6,625 nt of DNA from the NCBI GenBank assembly GCA_051877215.1, contig JBJEIR010000212.1, positions 1 through 6,625 of the forward strand, read 5' to 3'. Under the pieces are notes generated by a model. It saw only the letters and a list, made by a program, of their open reading frames with translations, was not told the DNA's origin and searched no databases. This stretch comes from RGIG1959 sp051877215. GTDB taxonomy: Bacteria; Bacillota; Clostridia; Oscillospirales; Acutalibacteraceae. The translations under genes and the position numbers were made by a program. How positions within the stretch are numbered: the stretch's first letter is position 1; the number at the start of each line of letters is the position of its first letter. Positions 1 through 6,305 of the stretch are shown piece by piece.

Positions 1-2202
1 AAAGCCACTGCGGCCGTTTTTGGCGTAAAAGCAATTGTCGGTTTTATTAAAGACACAATAGAGCTCGGCAGCAATATCGCCGAAGTGCAAAACGTTGTTG
101 ATACGGCATTCGGAGACATGGCATACAAAGCGGAAACGTTTGCCGATACGGCCATAGAAAAATTCGGAATGTCATCCCTGTCTGCAAAGAAAACAGCGTC
201 CACATATATGGCAATGGCCAAGAGCCTGGGGCTGTCGTCCGAAAGCGCATCCGACATGGCGTTATCTTTAGCGGGGCTAACCGGTGACGTCGCCTCGTTT
301 TATAACATATCGCAGGAAGCGGCGGACACAAAGCTGAAATCGGTGTTTACGGGAGAAACCGAAACGCTGAAAGAACTGGGTGTTGTGATGACGCAGGCGA
401 ACCTTGACGCCTTCGCAATGGCTAACGGATTCGGAAAAACGACGTCAAAAATGACGCAGGCAGAAAAGGTACAGCTGCGGTACGCCTATGTTATGCAGCA
501 GCTGTCAATGGCACAGGGGGATTTCGCGAAAACATCAGGAAGCTGGGCAAACCAAACACGCATATTGACAGAGCGATGGAATGAATTTAAGTCCGTCATC
601 GGGCAAATGCTGATAAACGTGCTTACGCCGGCGCTGCAAATGCTGAATCGAGTCGTCGCGGCGATGTCCGATTTTGCAAAAAAGCTGTCGTCTGTGTTCG
701 GTGTCGGTTCTTCGAAAGCTGTAAAATCTGCAGAAAGTATAGCGAGCGCGTCAGACGAATTGGCAAACGGATTTGAATCCGCAACTGAGTCGGCAGAGAA
801 GCTAAAGCGTGCAACGGCCGGGTTCGACGAGATGAACATACTGTCGTCCGTTAAAACATCGGGAGAGACAAAAGGAGAACAGACGACAATCTCGAAGCCT
901 AACGGATCAAATGAGCAGGATAAATCGGGAGTGCATTCCGGAATTTCCGGCATCATTAAAAGCAAATTTGCGCCGACAATTGACGCATGGGGAAAGGCAC
1001 TGGAAAAGCTAAGAGAAACCGCAAAAAACACATTTTGCGACATAAAATCGTCTGTTGCGGGCCTGCGTGACAAGCTATCATCGGTAGGGTCATATATCAT
1101 CGACAAGTTTATACCGAACGTGTCGAACGCGTTTTCTGAAACTTTCGCGCCGATATTTACGGACGTACTGTCATTTTCGCTGGATCAGTTCGAAAAAGAC
1201 TTCTCCTATGTATGCGGGCAAATCGAAAGATATGCGAACGACATCTGGAAACCGTCAATGGAGACGCTGGAAAAGGTCGCCACAGACGCCATGCGATCCA
1301 TATCGGACGTGTGGAAGGAAAAGGGCGACGCTCTCATGAAAAAGCTGGGAGAGATGCGCGACAGCTTCAAGGAAATTTGGACAAACATCTACGAAAATAT
1401 AATAAGCCCTATCGTTGGACGCACCATAACAAAAATTCAGGAGCTGTGGGATAGCAGCTTAAAGCCTCTGTGGGATAACGTCGTACGATTTTTCGCGTCT
1501 CTTGGCGAGTGCGTTATGACGGTATGGAATAATTTTCTCGGGCCAATTGTCAACTGGATAATAGAAAAAGTGGCTCCTGCCATAAGAAACGTCATCAACC
1601 GTGCCTCTGATCTGATATTCTCGTTTTTCAACCGCATTGCAACAATCACAACTGGAATCATAAAGGCATTTCGCGGAGTTCTTGACTTTTTCACAGGCGT
1701 TTTTTCTGGAGATTGGAAAAAAGCGTGGGAAGGGATAAAAACAGCTATTTCCGGCGCGTGGGATGCTATTTGGGCCGCAGTAAAAGGGAACATCAACCTT
1801 ATTATTGATGGGGTCAATCTGCTGTGGACGGGAATTTATAACACAGTGTCGGCGTTGGTGAACAGCATCGGGAACGTTGTAAAAACAGTCGGTGATCTTC
1901 TCGGCAAGGATTGGGGATTTTCCATGCCGAAAGAGCCTCCGGTTATTCAGAAGCTGGCCAACGGAGGTATCGCAACAAGAGCGACAAATGCGATAATCGG
2001 GGAGGCCGGTCGAGAAGCTGTTCTTCCGCTTGAAAACAATACAGAGTGGATGGATCAGCTCGCCGACAGGATCGCACAGAGAAACAGACCTGCGGGCACG
2101 CTCGTCCTGAAGGTTGGGGAGCGGGAGTTCGGCAGGGTAGCACTCGACGCGATCAACAGCAACACACGCGAGACGGGCGCGCTCGGTCTGGTTATGGTTT
2201 GA
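1..2202 (+). CDS. Phage tail tape measure protein, 3' part (5' end outside window)
   Basis: The frame is open from base 1 to the TGA at 2200-2202 (733 residues visible), so the gene begins upstream; the GTG at 85 is an internal valine codon. The protein fills the tail tube during assembly, sets tail length and is expelled into the cell envelope at infection. Residues ~20-235 look like the conserved helical core of phage tape measure proteins (TIGR01760/PhageMin_Tail type). A Ser/Lys/Gly-rich stretch (~236-315) holds the recurrent clostridial motif GFDEMN (274-279). Residues ~410-640 are helical with regularly spaced tryptophans (W416, W438, W460; W576, W587, W609) and a hydrophobic part (~519-570) that could contact membrane. 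The C-terminal motif GEAGREAVLPLENN (667-680) is typical of the family's end. No lytic transglycosylase or peptidase domain is seen in the visible part. The body is clearly poorer in G+C than the downstream genes, changing near base 1980-2050. The family call is secure; domain limits are approximate. Confidence 0.95.
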   Translation, partial: KATAAVFGVKAIVGFIKDTIELGSNIAEVQNVVDTAFGDMAYKAETFADTAIEKFGMSSLSAKKTASTYMAMAKSLGLSSESASDMALSLAGLTGDVASFYNISQEAADTKLKSVFTGETETLKELGVVMTQANLDAFAMANGFGKTTSKMTQAEKVQLRYAYVMQQLSMAQGDFAKTSGSWANQTRILTERWNEFKSVIGQMLINVLTPALQMLNRVVAAMSDFAKKLSSVFGVGSSKAVKSAESIASASDELANGFESATESAEKLKRATAGFDEMNILSSVKTSGETKGEQTTISKPNGSNEQDKSGVHSGISGIIKSKFAPTIDAWGKALEKLRETAKNTFCDIKSSVAGLRDKLSSVGSYIIDKFIPNVSNAFSETFAPIFTDVLSFSLDQFEKDFSYVCGQIERYANDIWKPSMETLEKVATDAMRSISDVWKEKGDALMKKLGEMRDSFKEIWTNIYENIISPIVGRTITKIQELWDSSLKPLWDNVVRFFASLGECVMTVWNNFLGPIVNWIIEKVAPAIRNVINRASDLIFSFFNRIATITTGIIKAFRGVLDFFTGVFSGDWKKAWEGIKTAISGAWDAIWAAVKGNINLIIDGVNLLWTGIYNTVSALVNSIGNVVKTVGDLLGKDWGFSMPKEPPVIQKLANGGIATRATNAIIGEAGREAVLPLENNTEWMDQLADRIAQRNRPAGTLVLKVGEREFGRVALDAINSNTRETGALGLVMV

Positions 2203-2203
2203 G

Positions 2204-2212
2204 AGGAGGTGA
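2204..2212 (+). promoter_or_regulatory. Ribosome-binding site of the 121-residue tail gene
   Basis: AGGAGGTGA is a full match to the 16S rRNA anti-Shine-Dalgarno sequence. It begins two bases after the tape measure stop and its GG ends 7 bases before the ATG at 2217. It fixes the start at 2217 although the frame stays open upstream to an ATG at 2046 that lies inside the tape measure gene. Confidence 0.9.
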
Positions 2213-2216
2213 CGGT

Positions 2217-2582
2217 ATGGCAACAGTGCTGAAGATCGGAGATACCGATTTTTCCGGATATGTCAGCGGGCTAAAGGTTGGCATGGAGACGCTGCTCAGC
2301 GAGGAGAGCGGCCGGAACGCAAACGGGGACACCGTGGTGGACATTATCGCTCAAAAGGAGAAGCTCTATGTCACGCTGCGTCCGCTCACCGATTCCGAGA
2401 TGGCGGCATTTCTGACTGCCGTAGCGGATTATGTGGTGACGGTCTCTTACCGGCACCCGAAGACCGGCACCATGCGGACGGGCGTGCGGTGCTATATCAG
2501 CACGCCGGAGCCGGAATACCAGTCTATCGGGGCGGCAACGGCGCGCTATAAGCCGATGCAGATCAATTTCATCGAAATGTAA
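2217..2582 (+). CDS. Small tail protein, DUF6711-like (121 aa)
   Basis: This 121-residue protein begins with MATVLKIGDTDFSGYV. The segment ESGRNANGDTVVDIIAQK, the following LTDSEMAAFL and the YRHPKTGTM region resemble, from memory, the DUF6711 family of small proteins that follow the tape measure gene in Clostridia prophages. The visible pattern is an N-terminal strand, a conserved SGRNA.G loop, a beta-helix-beta middle (residues ~46-80) and a Tyr/Pro-rich end, consistent with a compact mainly beta tail protein. It sits between the tape measure and hub genes, where siphophages of Gram-positives usually encode a distal tail protein of about 250 residues and where lambda-like phages encode the small gpM. 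A role at the tail tip, joining tube and hub, is therefore inferred from position. The start is set by a perfect ribosome-binding site. No signal peptide, membrane segment or catalytic motif is seen. The gene is certain, the family likely, the role inferred. Confidence 0.8.
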   Translation: MATVLKIGDTDFSGYVSGLKVGMETLLSEESGRNANGDTVVDIIAQKEKLYVTLRPLTDSEMAAFLTAVADYVVTVSYRHPKTGTMRTGVRCYISTPEPEYQSIGAATARYKPMQINFIEM

Positions 2583-2590
2583 AGGAGGGA
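2583..2590 (+). promoter_or_regulatory. Ribosome-binding site of the hub gene
   Basis: AGGAGGGA starts directly after the TAA stop (2580-2582) and leads to the ATG at 2596. The spacing favours this ATG over the next in-frame one at 2605. Confidence 0.85.
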
Positions 2591-2595
2591 TCGCC

Positions 2596-4197
2596 ATGCA
2601 GGCCATGTCGGAAAACTGGGAGGGGCATATCGGAACGGATCGCCGTAGGCTGAAGGGAAAGGCAGAGTTCTACCGAGGTGAGGCCCTTATGGATACGTAT
2701 ACACGGGAAAACGGTTTGCGCACGGTCGTCATTGAGACGGACGCGGTGCAGCCGTTTGGTTTTGCGGCGAGCCAGAAGCTGACCGTCACCTTATATGATG
2801 AGGACGGATCTGTAACGGCGGAAAAGGGCGATACCTGCCGGATATATCTCGGGACGGAGACAGAAACAGGGGAGGAATATGCCGGGCGCTGTCGGTTTTA
2901 TGTGGAAGAGTGTACACGCAAGGGGCGCAGCGTCACGATAACGGCGTATGACGCGCTGGCAGCGCTGGCGGGCAGGGACGTGATCGGGAATCTGGATATG
3001 GCTGCGCCGTTTACCGTGCGGGAATACGCGGCGGCAATCGCGGCGCACATGGGCGTGACCGCGGAGTTTGATACAGACGCATGCAACAACCTGACCTATA
3101 CGGAAGATGCGCCGCCGAACCTGTCAGGACGGGAGACGCTGCGCAGCGTGCTGCAAAGCATCGCGGAGGTGACGGGGACGGTCTGCTATATGGACGCAGA
3201 CAACCGCATCCGGTTCCGTGTGCCGTCGGACACGATCGCAAAGACCGTGACAAAGGCAAACTATTTCCGCACTTCCGCTGGGAACGCCATGAAGCTGACC
3301 GGTGTAACGAGCGCGACGGAGCTGGGAGACAATGTGACAGCCGGTGACAGTACAGGGGTGAACCGTATCCTATGGGAAAACCCGTTTATTGTGAACCGCA
3401 GCGACATACCGGATATTCTGTCGGCGATCCTGACGCAGTTCGGGCAAATCGGATTCGATCCAGTGCCGTATGCAATCAAATGGCGGGGCGATCCGGCTGT
3501 TGAGTATGGGGACACCGTCGCCATCATACAGGATGACGGATCGGCAGTTAATATCCTGTATCTCGGCGAGACACTGCGGTTTGACGGCGGTCTGGGTGCG
3601 GAGAGCAGTTTTGACGCGCCGCAGGAGGAGACGCCGCAGAGCAGTCCGGCGACGGTCGGAGAGCGTATAAATCAAACCGTCGCTCGTGTGGACAAGGTTA
3701 ACAACGAGATAATTCTATTGTCGCAAACGTCATCCGACAACGCCGAGAATATCGCGTCAATCCGGAACGATTCGACAGAGATCAAAAGTGCGGTGAGCCG
3801 TTTGGAAATCGACAACGATACGAGCAAGAAGCAGCTTACTGAGCTGGTGCAAAAATCAAGCTCTATTGAATTGTCGGTGCAGAGCATACAGGAAGACGGT
3901 GTGTCCAAGGTCACCACATCAACCGGCTTTACCTTTGACGAAAACGGGATGACGGTGGAGAAATCGGGAGCGGGAACAAAAACGACGGTGGACGAAACGG
4001 GATTGACCGTTGCCGATGCCAACGGCGCCGCTGCCGAGGAGCTTTTGTATGCCGGCGTGGACGGCGAAACCGGAGAAAGTGTGGTCAAGGCGAAAAACAT
4101 CCGGGTGAGCAAGTATCTGGTTGTTGGTAAAAACAGCCGCTTCGAGGACTACGAAGCCGACGGAGAGCAGCGCACCGGCTGCTTCTTTATCGGCTAG
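2596..4197 (+). CDS. Tail hub / tail-associated protein (Tal, gp27-like) with coiled-coil stem
   Basis: This 533-residue protein is likely the trimeric hub that closes the tail tube and carries the outer tip proteins. Residues 1-335 look like the gp27/Prophage_tail (PF06605-type) hub fold. The signs are a beta-rich start, the YDALAALAGR segment (118-127) following a VTITA strand, FTVREYAAAIAAHMGV (139-154), and the LRSVLQSIAEVTGTVCYMD / NRIRFRVP region (182-210). A Pro/Gln/Ser linker (340-352) leads into a predicted coiled coil (~353-432, rich in N, S, I, E, K). Next come two copies of an 18-residue unit containing DE.G[ML]TV (447-472), then a typical end with KYLVVGKNSRF (506-516) and RTGCFFIG (526-533). 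The hub domain is usually followed by a peptidase, lysozyme or other enzyme module in larger Tal proteins, but none is visible here. The gene follows the 121-residue gene by 13 bases. The C-terminal stem could anchor the DUF859-like protein or the fibre. The hub call is strong; the stem's role is inferred. Confidence 0.87.
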   Translation: MQAMSENWEGHIGTDRRRLKGKAEFYRGEALMDTYTRENGLRTVVIETDAVQPFGFAASQKLTVTLYDEDGSVTAEKGDTCRIYLGTETETGEEYAGRCRFYVEECTRKGRSVTITAYDALAALAGRDVIGNLDMAAPFTVREYAAAIAAHMGVTAEFDTDACNNLTYTEDAPPNLSGRETLRSVLQSIAEVTGTVCYMDADNRIRFRVPSDTIAKTVTKANYFRTSAGNAMKLTGVTSATELGDNVTAGDSTGVNRILWENPFIVNRSDIPDILSAILTQFGQIGFDPVPYAIKWRGDPAVEYGDTVAIIQDDGSAVNILYLGETLRFDGGLGAESSFDAPQEETPQSSPATVGERINQTVARVDKVNNEIILLSQTSSDNAENIASIRNDSTEIKSAVSRLEIDNDTSKKQLTELVQKSSSIELSVQSIQEDGVSKVTTSTGFTFDENGMTVEKSGAGTKTTVDETGLTVADANGAAAEELLYAGVDGETGESVVKAKNIRVSKYLVVGKNSRFEDYEADGEQRTGCFFIG

Positions 4198-4205
4198 GAG
4201 GGACG
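4195..4205 (+). promoter_or_regulatory. Ribosome-binding site overlapping hub stop codon
   Basis: The 11-mer TAGGAGGGACG contains the hub gene's TAG stop (4195-4197) and the Shine-Dalgarno core for the ATG at 4209. The same 11-mer recurs at 5955-5965 in the same role. The overlap of stop and binding site suggests translational coupling. Confidence 0.85.
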
Positions 4206-4208
4206 TAC

Positions 4209-5957
4209 ATGGCTACATACAGCAAAGACAGCAACGGCTATACCCTGTCGCTGACGCTGACGGAAAAGGTCAACACGACGGCAAACACAAGCGACGTGAC
4301 CTATAAGCTCGTGTTGAAATCCAACGCCTCCAACAAGTATTTTGAGCAGTACAGCATCGGCTACAGCGTGTCGCTGGACGGGACTGTGCGTGCGTCTCTG
4401 GCGCGCGGGAAGACGTACTATGCGATATCGGCAAACGGGAGCCTGACGCTGTGCAGCGGTACCGCGACGATCCGGCACAACGACGACGGGACAAAGACCA
4501 TGCCTCTGGCGTTCAGTATCGACATGGCCTCCGCATCGTATACGCCCGGAGCGGTGTCCGGGAGCGGGAGCATGAAGCTGACGGATATTCCTCGCGTCTC
4601 ATCCGTCAGCGCGACAGACGCCTACATAGGCGGCGTGTCCACGATCACCATATCGGCGGCGTCCACCTCGTTCACCCACACCCTGCGGTATAAAGCCGCC
4701 GGGCAGAGCGCATACACAGCTATCGTGCAGAAAACCACGCTGCGAAGCTATAACTGGACAATACCGGACGCGCTGTATTCCCTGCTGTCGGCGACGGACA
4801 AGGACATCGCCGTGACGATACAGTGCGAGACGTACAACGGCAGCACAAGCGTCGGTACGGCAACGACGACGATGACCGCGAGCGCTCTGGACACGGTGGA
4901 CGTGTCAGGAACCGTTATCGACATCAACCCGGCCAGCGTAGCGTACACGGGGGACGAAACCACGCTGATCCGCTATGTGTCCATAGCCAAAGCCACGATG
5001 ACCGCATCCACAAACCACGGAGCGACGCTCAGCAAACGCACCGTCAACGGAAAGGCCATACCGACAGGGCAAGACTATGTGACCTTTGATGCGGCGGAAA
5101 AGGCGCTGTACAACTTCTACGCCGAGGACAGCCGAGGATTCGGAACCTCTGCCGGCGTAATGGTGACGGTAGTGCCATACATCCTGCCGACCATATCCGC
5201 CTCAGTGAAGCGCACGGCGCCGACGGAATCAACGGTCACGCTGTCCGCCTCCGGCAAGGTGTACACGGGAAGCTTCGGAGACGGAAGCAACGGGGCAACC
5301 GTCAAAGAGCGGCACAGGCAGGCCGGCGGCAGCTGGACGGCGTACACGCCGATCACCGCAGAGTTTGACTATGATAACAACACATGGACGGCGGAGACAA
5401 CGCTGTACGGACTAGGCTATGCATACGCCTACGAGGTCGAGGTACGCATCGAGGATAATTTCAATGCTGCGTCAACCACGCCGACCGTCGGGCGAGGTAT
5501 TCCCGTATACGACTGGGGCGAAAACGACTTCCGCACGAACGTCCAGCTGATCGCGGGCGCCGGTATGCAGATGCGCGGGGCTTTGACGTTCGGCGGGTCA
5601 TACACGGCGGCCAAGATGCGCACGGCGCTAGGAATCGGCAAAACGCTTTGGACGGGGACGTGGGACAGCGGAAATATAACGGTGCCGGGATCAACGGATT
5701 ACCGCCTGTTTGCCATTTATTGCGTCAGTCAGGGCACCGCTATCCTTGCCGCGCGGATGGACGACGGAGCCAATTTTATTCGAGGCGGCGGAGCCGCGCA
5801 CGTTGCGAGCGGGAACCTGTACACCTACGCCGTCAATATCTCCGCCGACGGTGAGACATGGACGCTGACCGCGGCAATGCAGCTGACGCACACATCGGGC
5901 GGCAGCCACGCGACGGCGAACAATTTGACGGTCAAACAGATCATCGGACTGCTATAG
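4209..5957 (+). CDS. DUF859-like tail tip / receptor-binding protein with Ig-like domains
   Basis: This 582-residue, Thr/Ser/Ala/Gly-rich, almost entirely beta protein resembles the siphophage DUF859 family (PF05895), which lies next to hub genes in phages of Gram-positive bacteria. Residues ~1-128 form a lectin-like beta-sandwich: alternating strands from SNGYTLSLTL to GSGSMKLTDIP, with TIRHNDDGTKTM at 87-98. Residues ~129-225, ~226-323 and ~324-428 look like three Ig/Fn3-like domains, each opening near a proline or after an inter-domain linker. The conserved segment RGIPVYDWGENDF (429-441) marks the hinge to a C-terminal part where QMRGALTFGG (454-463) and TAAKMRTALGIGKTLW (466-481) lead into a terminal beta domain (~478-582) of the kind that ends many phage tip proteins. 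The role inferred is binding of cell-surface carbohydrate or decoration of the tail tip. No enzyme motif, signal peptide or membrane segment is visible. Its start follows the hub stop by 11 bases. Alternatives are a purely structural baseplate protein; the family call is by memory of motifs. Confidence 0.8.
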   Translation: MATYSKDSNGYTLSLTLTEKVNTTANTSDVTYKLVLKSNASNKYFEQYSIGYSVSLDGTVRASLARGKTYYAISANGSLTLCSGTATIRHNDDGTKTMPLAFSIDMASASYTPGAVSGSGSMKLTDIPRVSSVSATDAYIGGVSTITISAASTSFTHTLRYKAAGQSAYTAIVQKTTLRSYNWTIPDALYSLLSATDKDIAVTIQCETYNGSTSVGTATTTMTASALDTVDVSGTVIDINPASVAYTGDETTLIRYVSIAKATMTASTNHGATLSKRTVNGKAIPTGQDYVTFDAAEKALYNFYAEDSRGFGTSAGVMVTVVPYILPTISASVKRTAPTESTVTLSASGKVYTGSFGDGSNGATVKERHRQAGGSWTAYTPITAEFDYDNNTWTAETTLYGLGYAYAYEVEVRIEDNFNAASTTPTVGRGIPVYDWGENDFRTNVQLIAGAGMQMRGALTFGGSYTAAKMRTALGIGKTLWTGTWDSGNITVPGSTDYRLFAIYCVSQGTAILAARMDDGANFIRGGGAAHVASGNLYTYAVNISADGETWTLTAAMQLTHTSGGSHATANNLTVKQIIGLL

Positions 5958-5965
5958 GAGGGACG
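5955..5965 (+). promoter_or_regulatory. Ribosome-binding site overlapping stop of the DUF859-like gene
   Basis: TAGGAGGGACG includes the TAG stop (5955-5957) and serves the ATG at 5970. It is identical to the site at 4195-4205, with a slightly longer A-rich spacer (GAAA) before the start. Confidence 0.85.
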
Positions 5966-5969
5966 GAAA

Positions 5970-6305
5970 ATGCTGAAAATAAAACCGGGGTGCGATAAGA
6001 CGTTCACGCTGATTTTGCCGAATATCAGTCCGGGAGACGTCGAAAGTATGCGGCTGCTGATAAAGGCGGAGCCGACCAGAGCCGGCACGCCGATGTGCAC
6101 GATCGACTATCCGGGGGACAGCGTATCGGCGACGGAGGAGGGGTTCACCGTGCGGCTGAAACCGGAGGACACGGATCATCTGCCCTGCGGCGTACAACTG
6201 TATATGGACGTGCTGCCGGTCTTGTCCGACGGGTATTGTGTGGCGGTGGAGACCATACCTTTGGATACGGTGCGGACGCTGAAAGGAGAGGACGGAAATG
6301 GCTGA
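5970..6305 (+). CDS. Small beta-rich tail/baseplate protein (111 aa), possible fibre adaptor
   Basis: A 111-residue protein of no family I can name firmly. It starts MLKIKPGCDKTFTLILPNI and alternates short strands with turns: SMRLLIKAE (26-34), GFTVRLKPED (58-67), GVQLYMDVLPVLSDGYC (74-90), then a VETIPLDTVRTLKGE end (93-107). This layout, a single small Ig-like beta-sandwich whose last strand resembles the end of BppU N-terminal (PF10651) domains, fits the small proteins often found just before fibre genes in Clostridia prophages. A role linking the fibre to the tail tip is inferred only from this shape and from position. Four cysteines (C8, C43, C73, C90) are present, which is unusual for so short a tail protein. 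Its last 8 bases overlap the start of the fibre gene, and its codons 105-107 contain that gene's ribosome-binding site, so the two are probably translated in a coupled way. The gene is secure; the function is uncertain. Confidence 0.78.
   Translation: MLKIKPGCDKTFTLILPNISPGDVESMRLLIKAEPTRAGTPMCTIDYPGDSVSATEEGFTVRLKPEDTDHLPCGVQLYMDVLPVLSDGYCVAVETIPLDTVRTLKGEDGNG
6282..6291 (+). promoter_or_regulatory. Ribosome-binding site of the fibre gene, inside the preceding gene
   Basis: AAAGGAGAGG lies within the last codons of the 111-residue gene and is well spaced to the ATG at 6298. The bases GGACGGAAATG at 6290-6300 nearly repeat GGACGGAAAATG at 5961-5972 before the previous gene. Confidence 0.75.

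Noticed and set aside
85..87. GTG at 85 as the start of the tape measure gene
   Set aside because: The same frame is open back to base 1 with tape-measure-like sequence (KATAAVFGVKAIVGFI) and there is no ribosome-binding site before 85, so the gene simply begins outside the window.
486..1106. Minus-strand open frame of 206 residues opposite the tape measure gene
   Set aside because: Antisense shadow of the tape measure coding frame; the Ser/Phe-rich protein is what reversed helical-protein codons give.
2046..2216. Longer start for the 121-residue gene at ATG 2046
   Set aside because: It would add 57 Arg/Gln-rich residues read out of frame through the tape measure end. The perfect ribosome-binding site at 2204-2212 and the family-like MATVLKIG start favour 2217.
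1459..2223. Minus-strand open frame of 254 residues opposite the tape measure gene
   Set aside because: It lies wholly antisense to the conserved tape measure end, its Cys/Arg-rich translation resembles no protein, and no upstream signal supports it.
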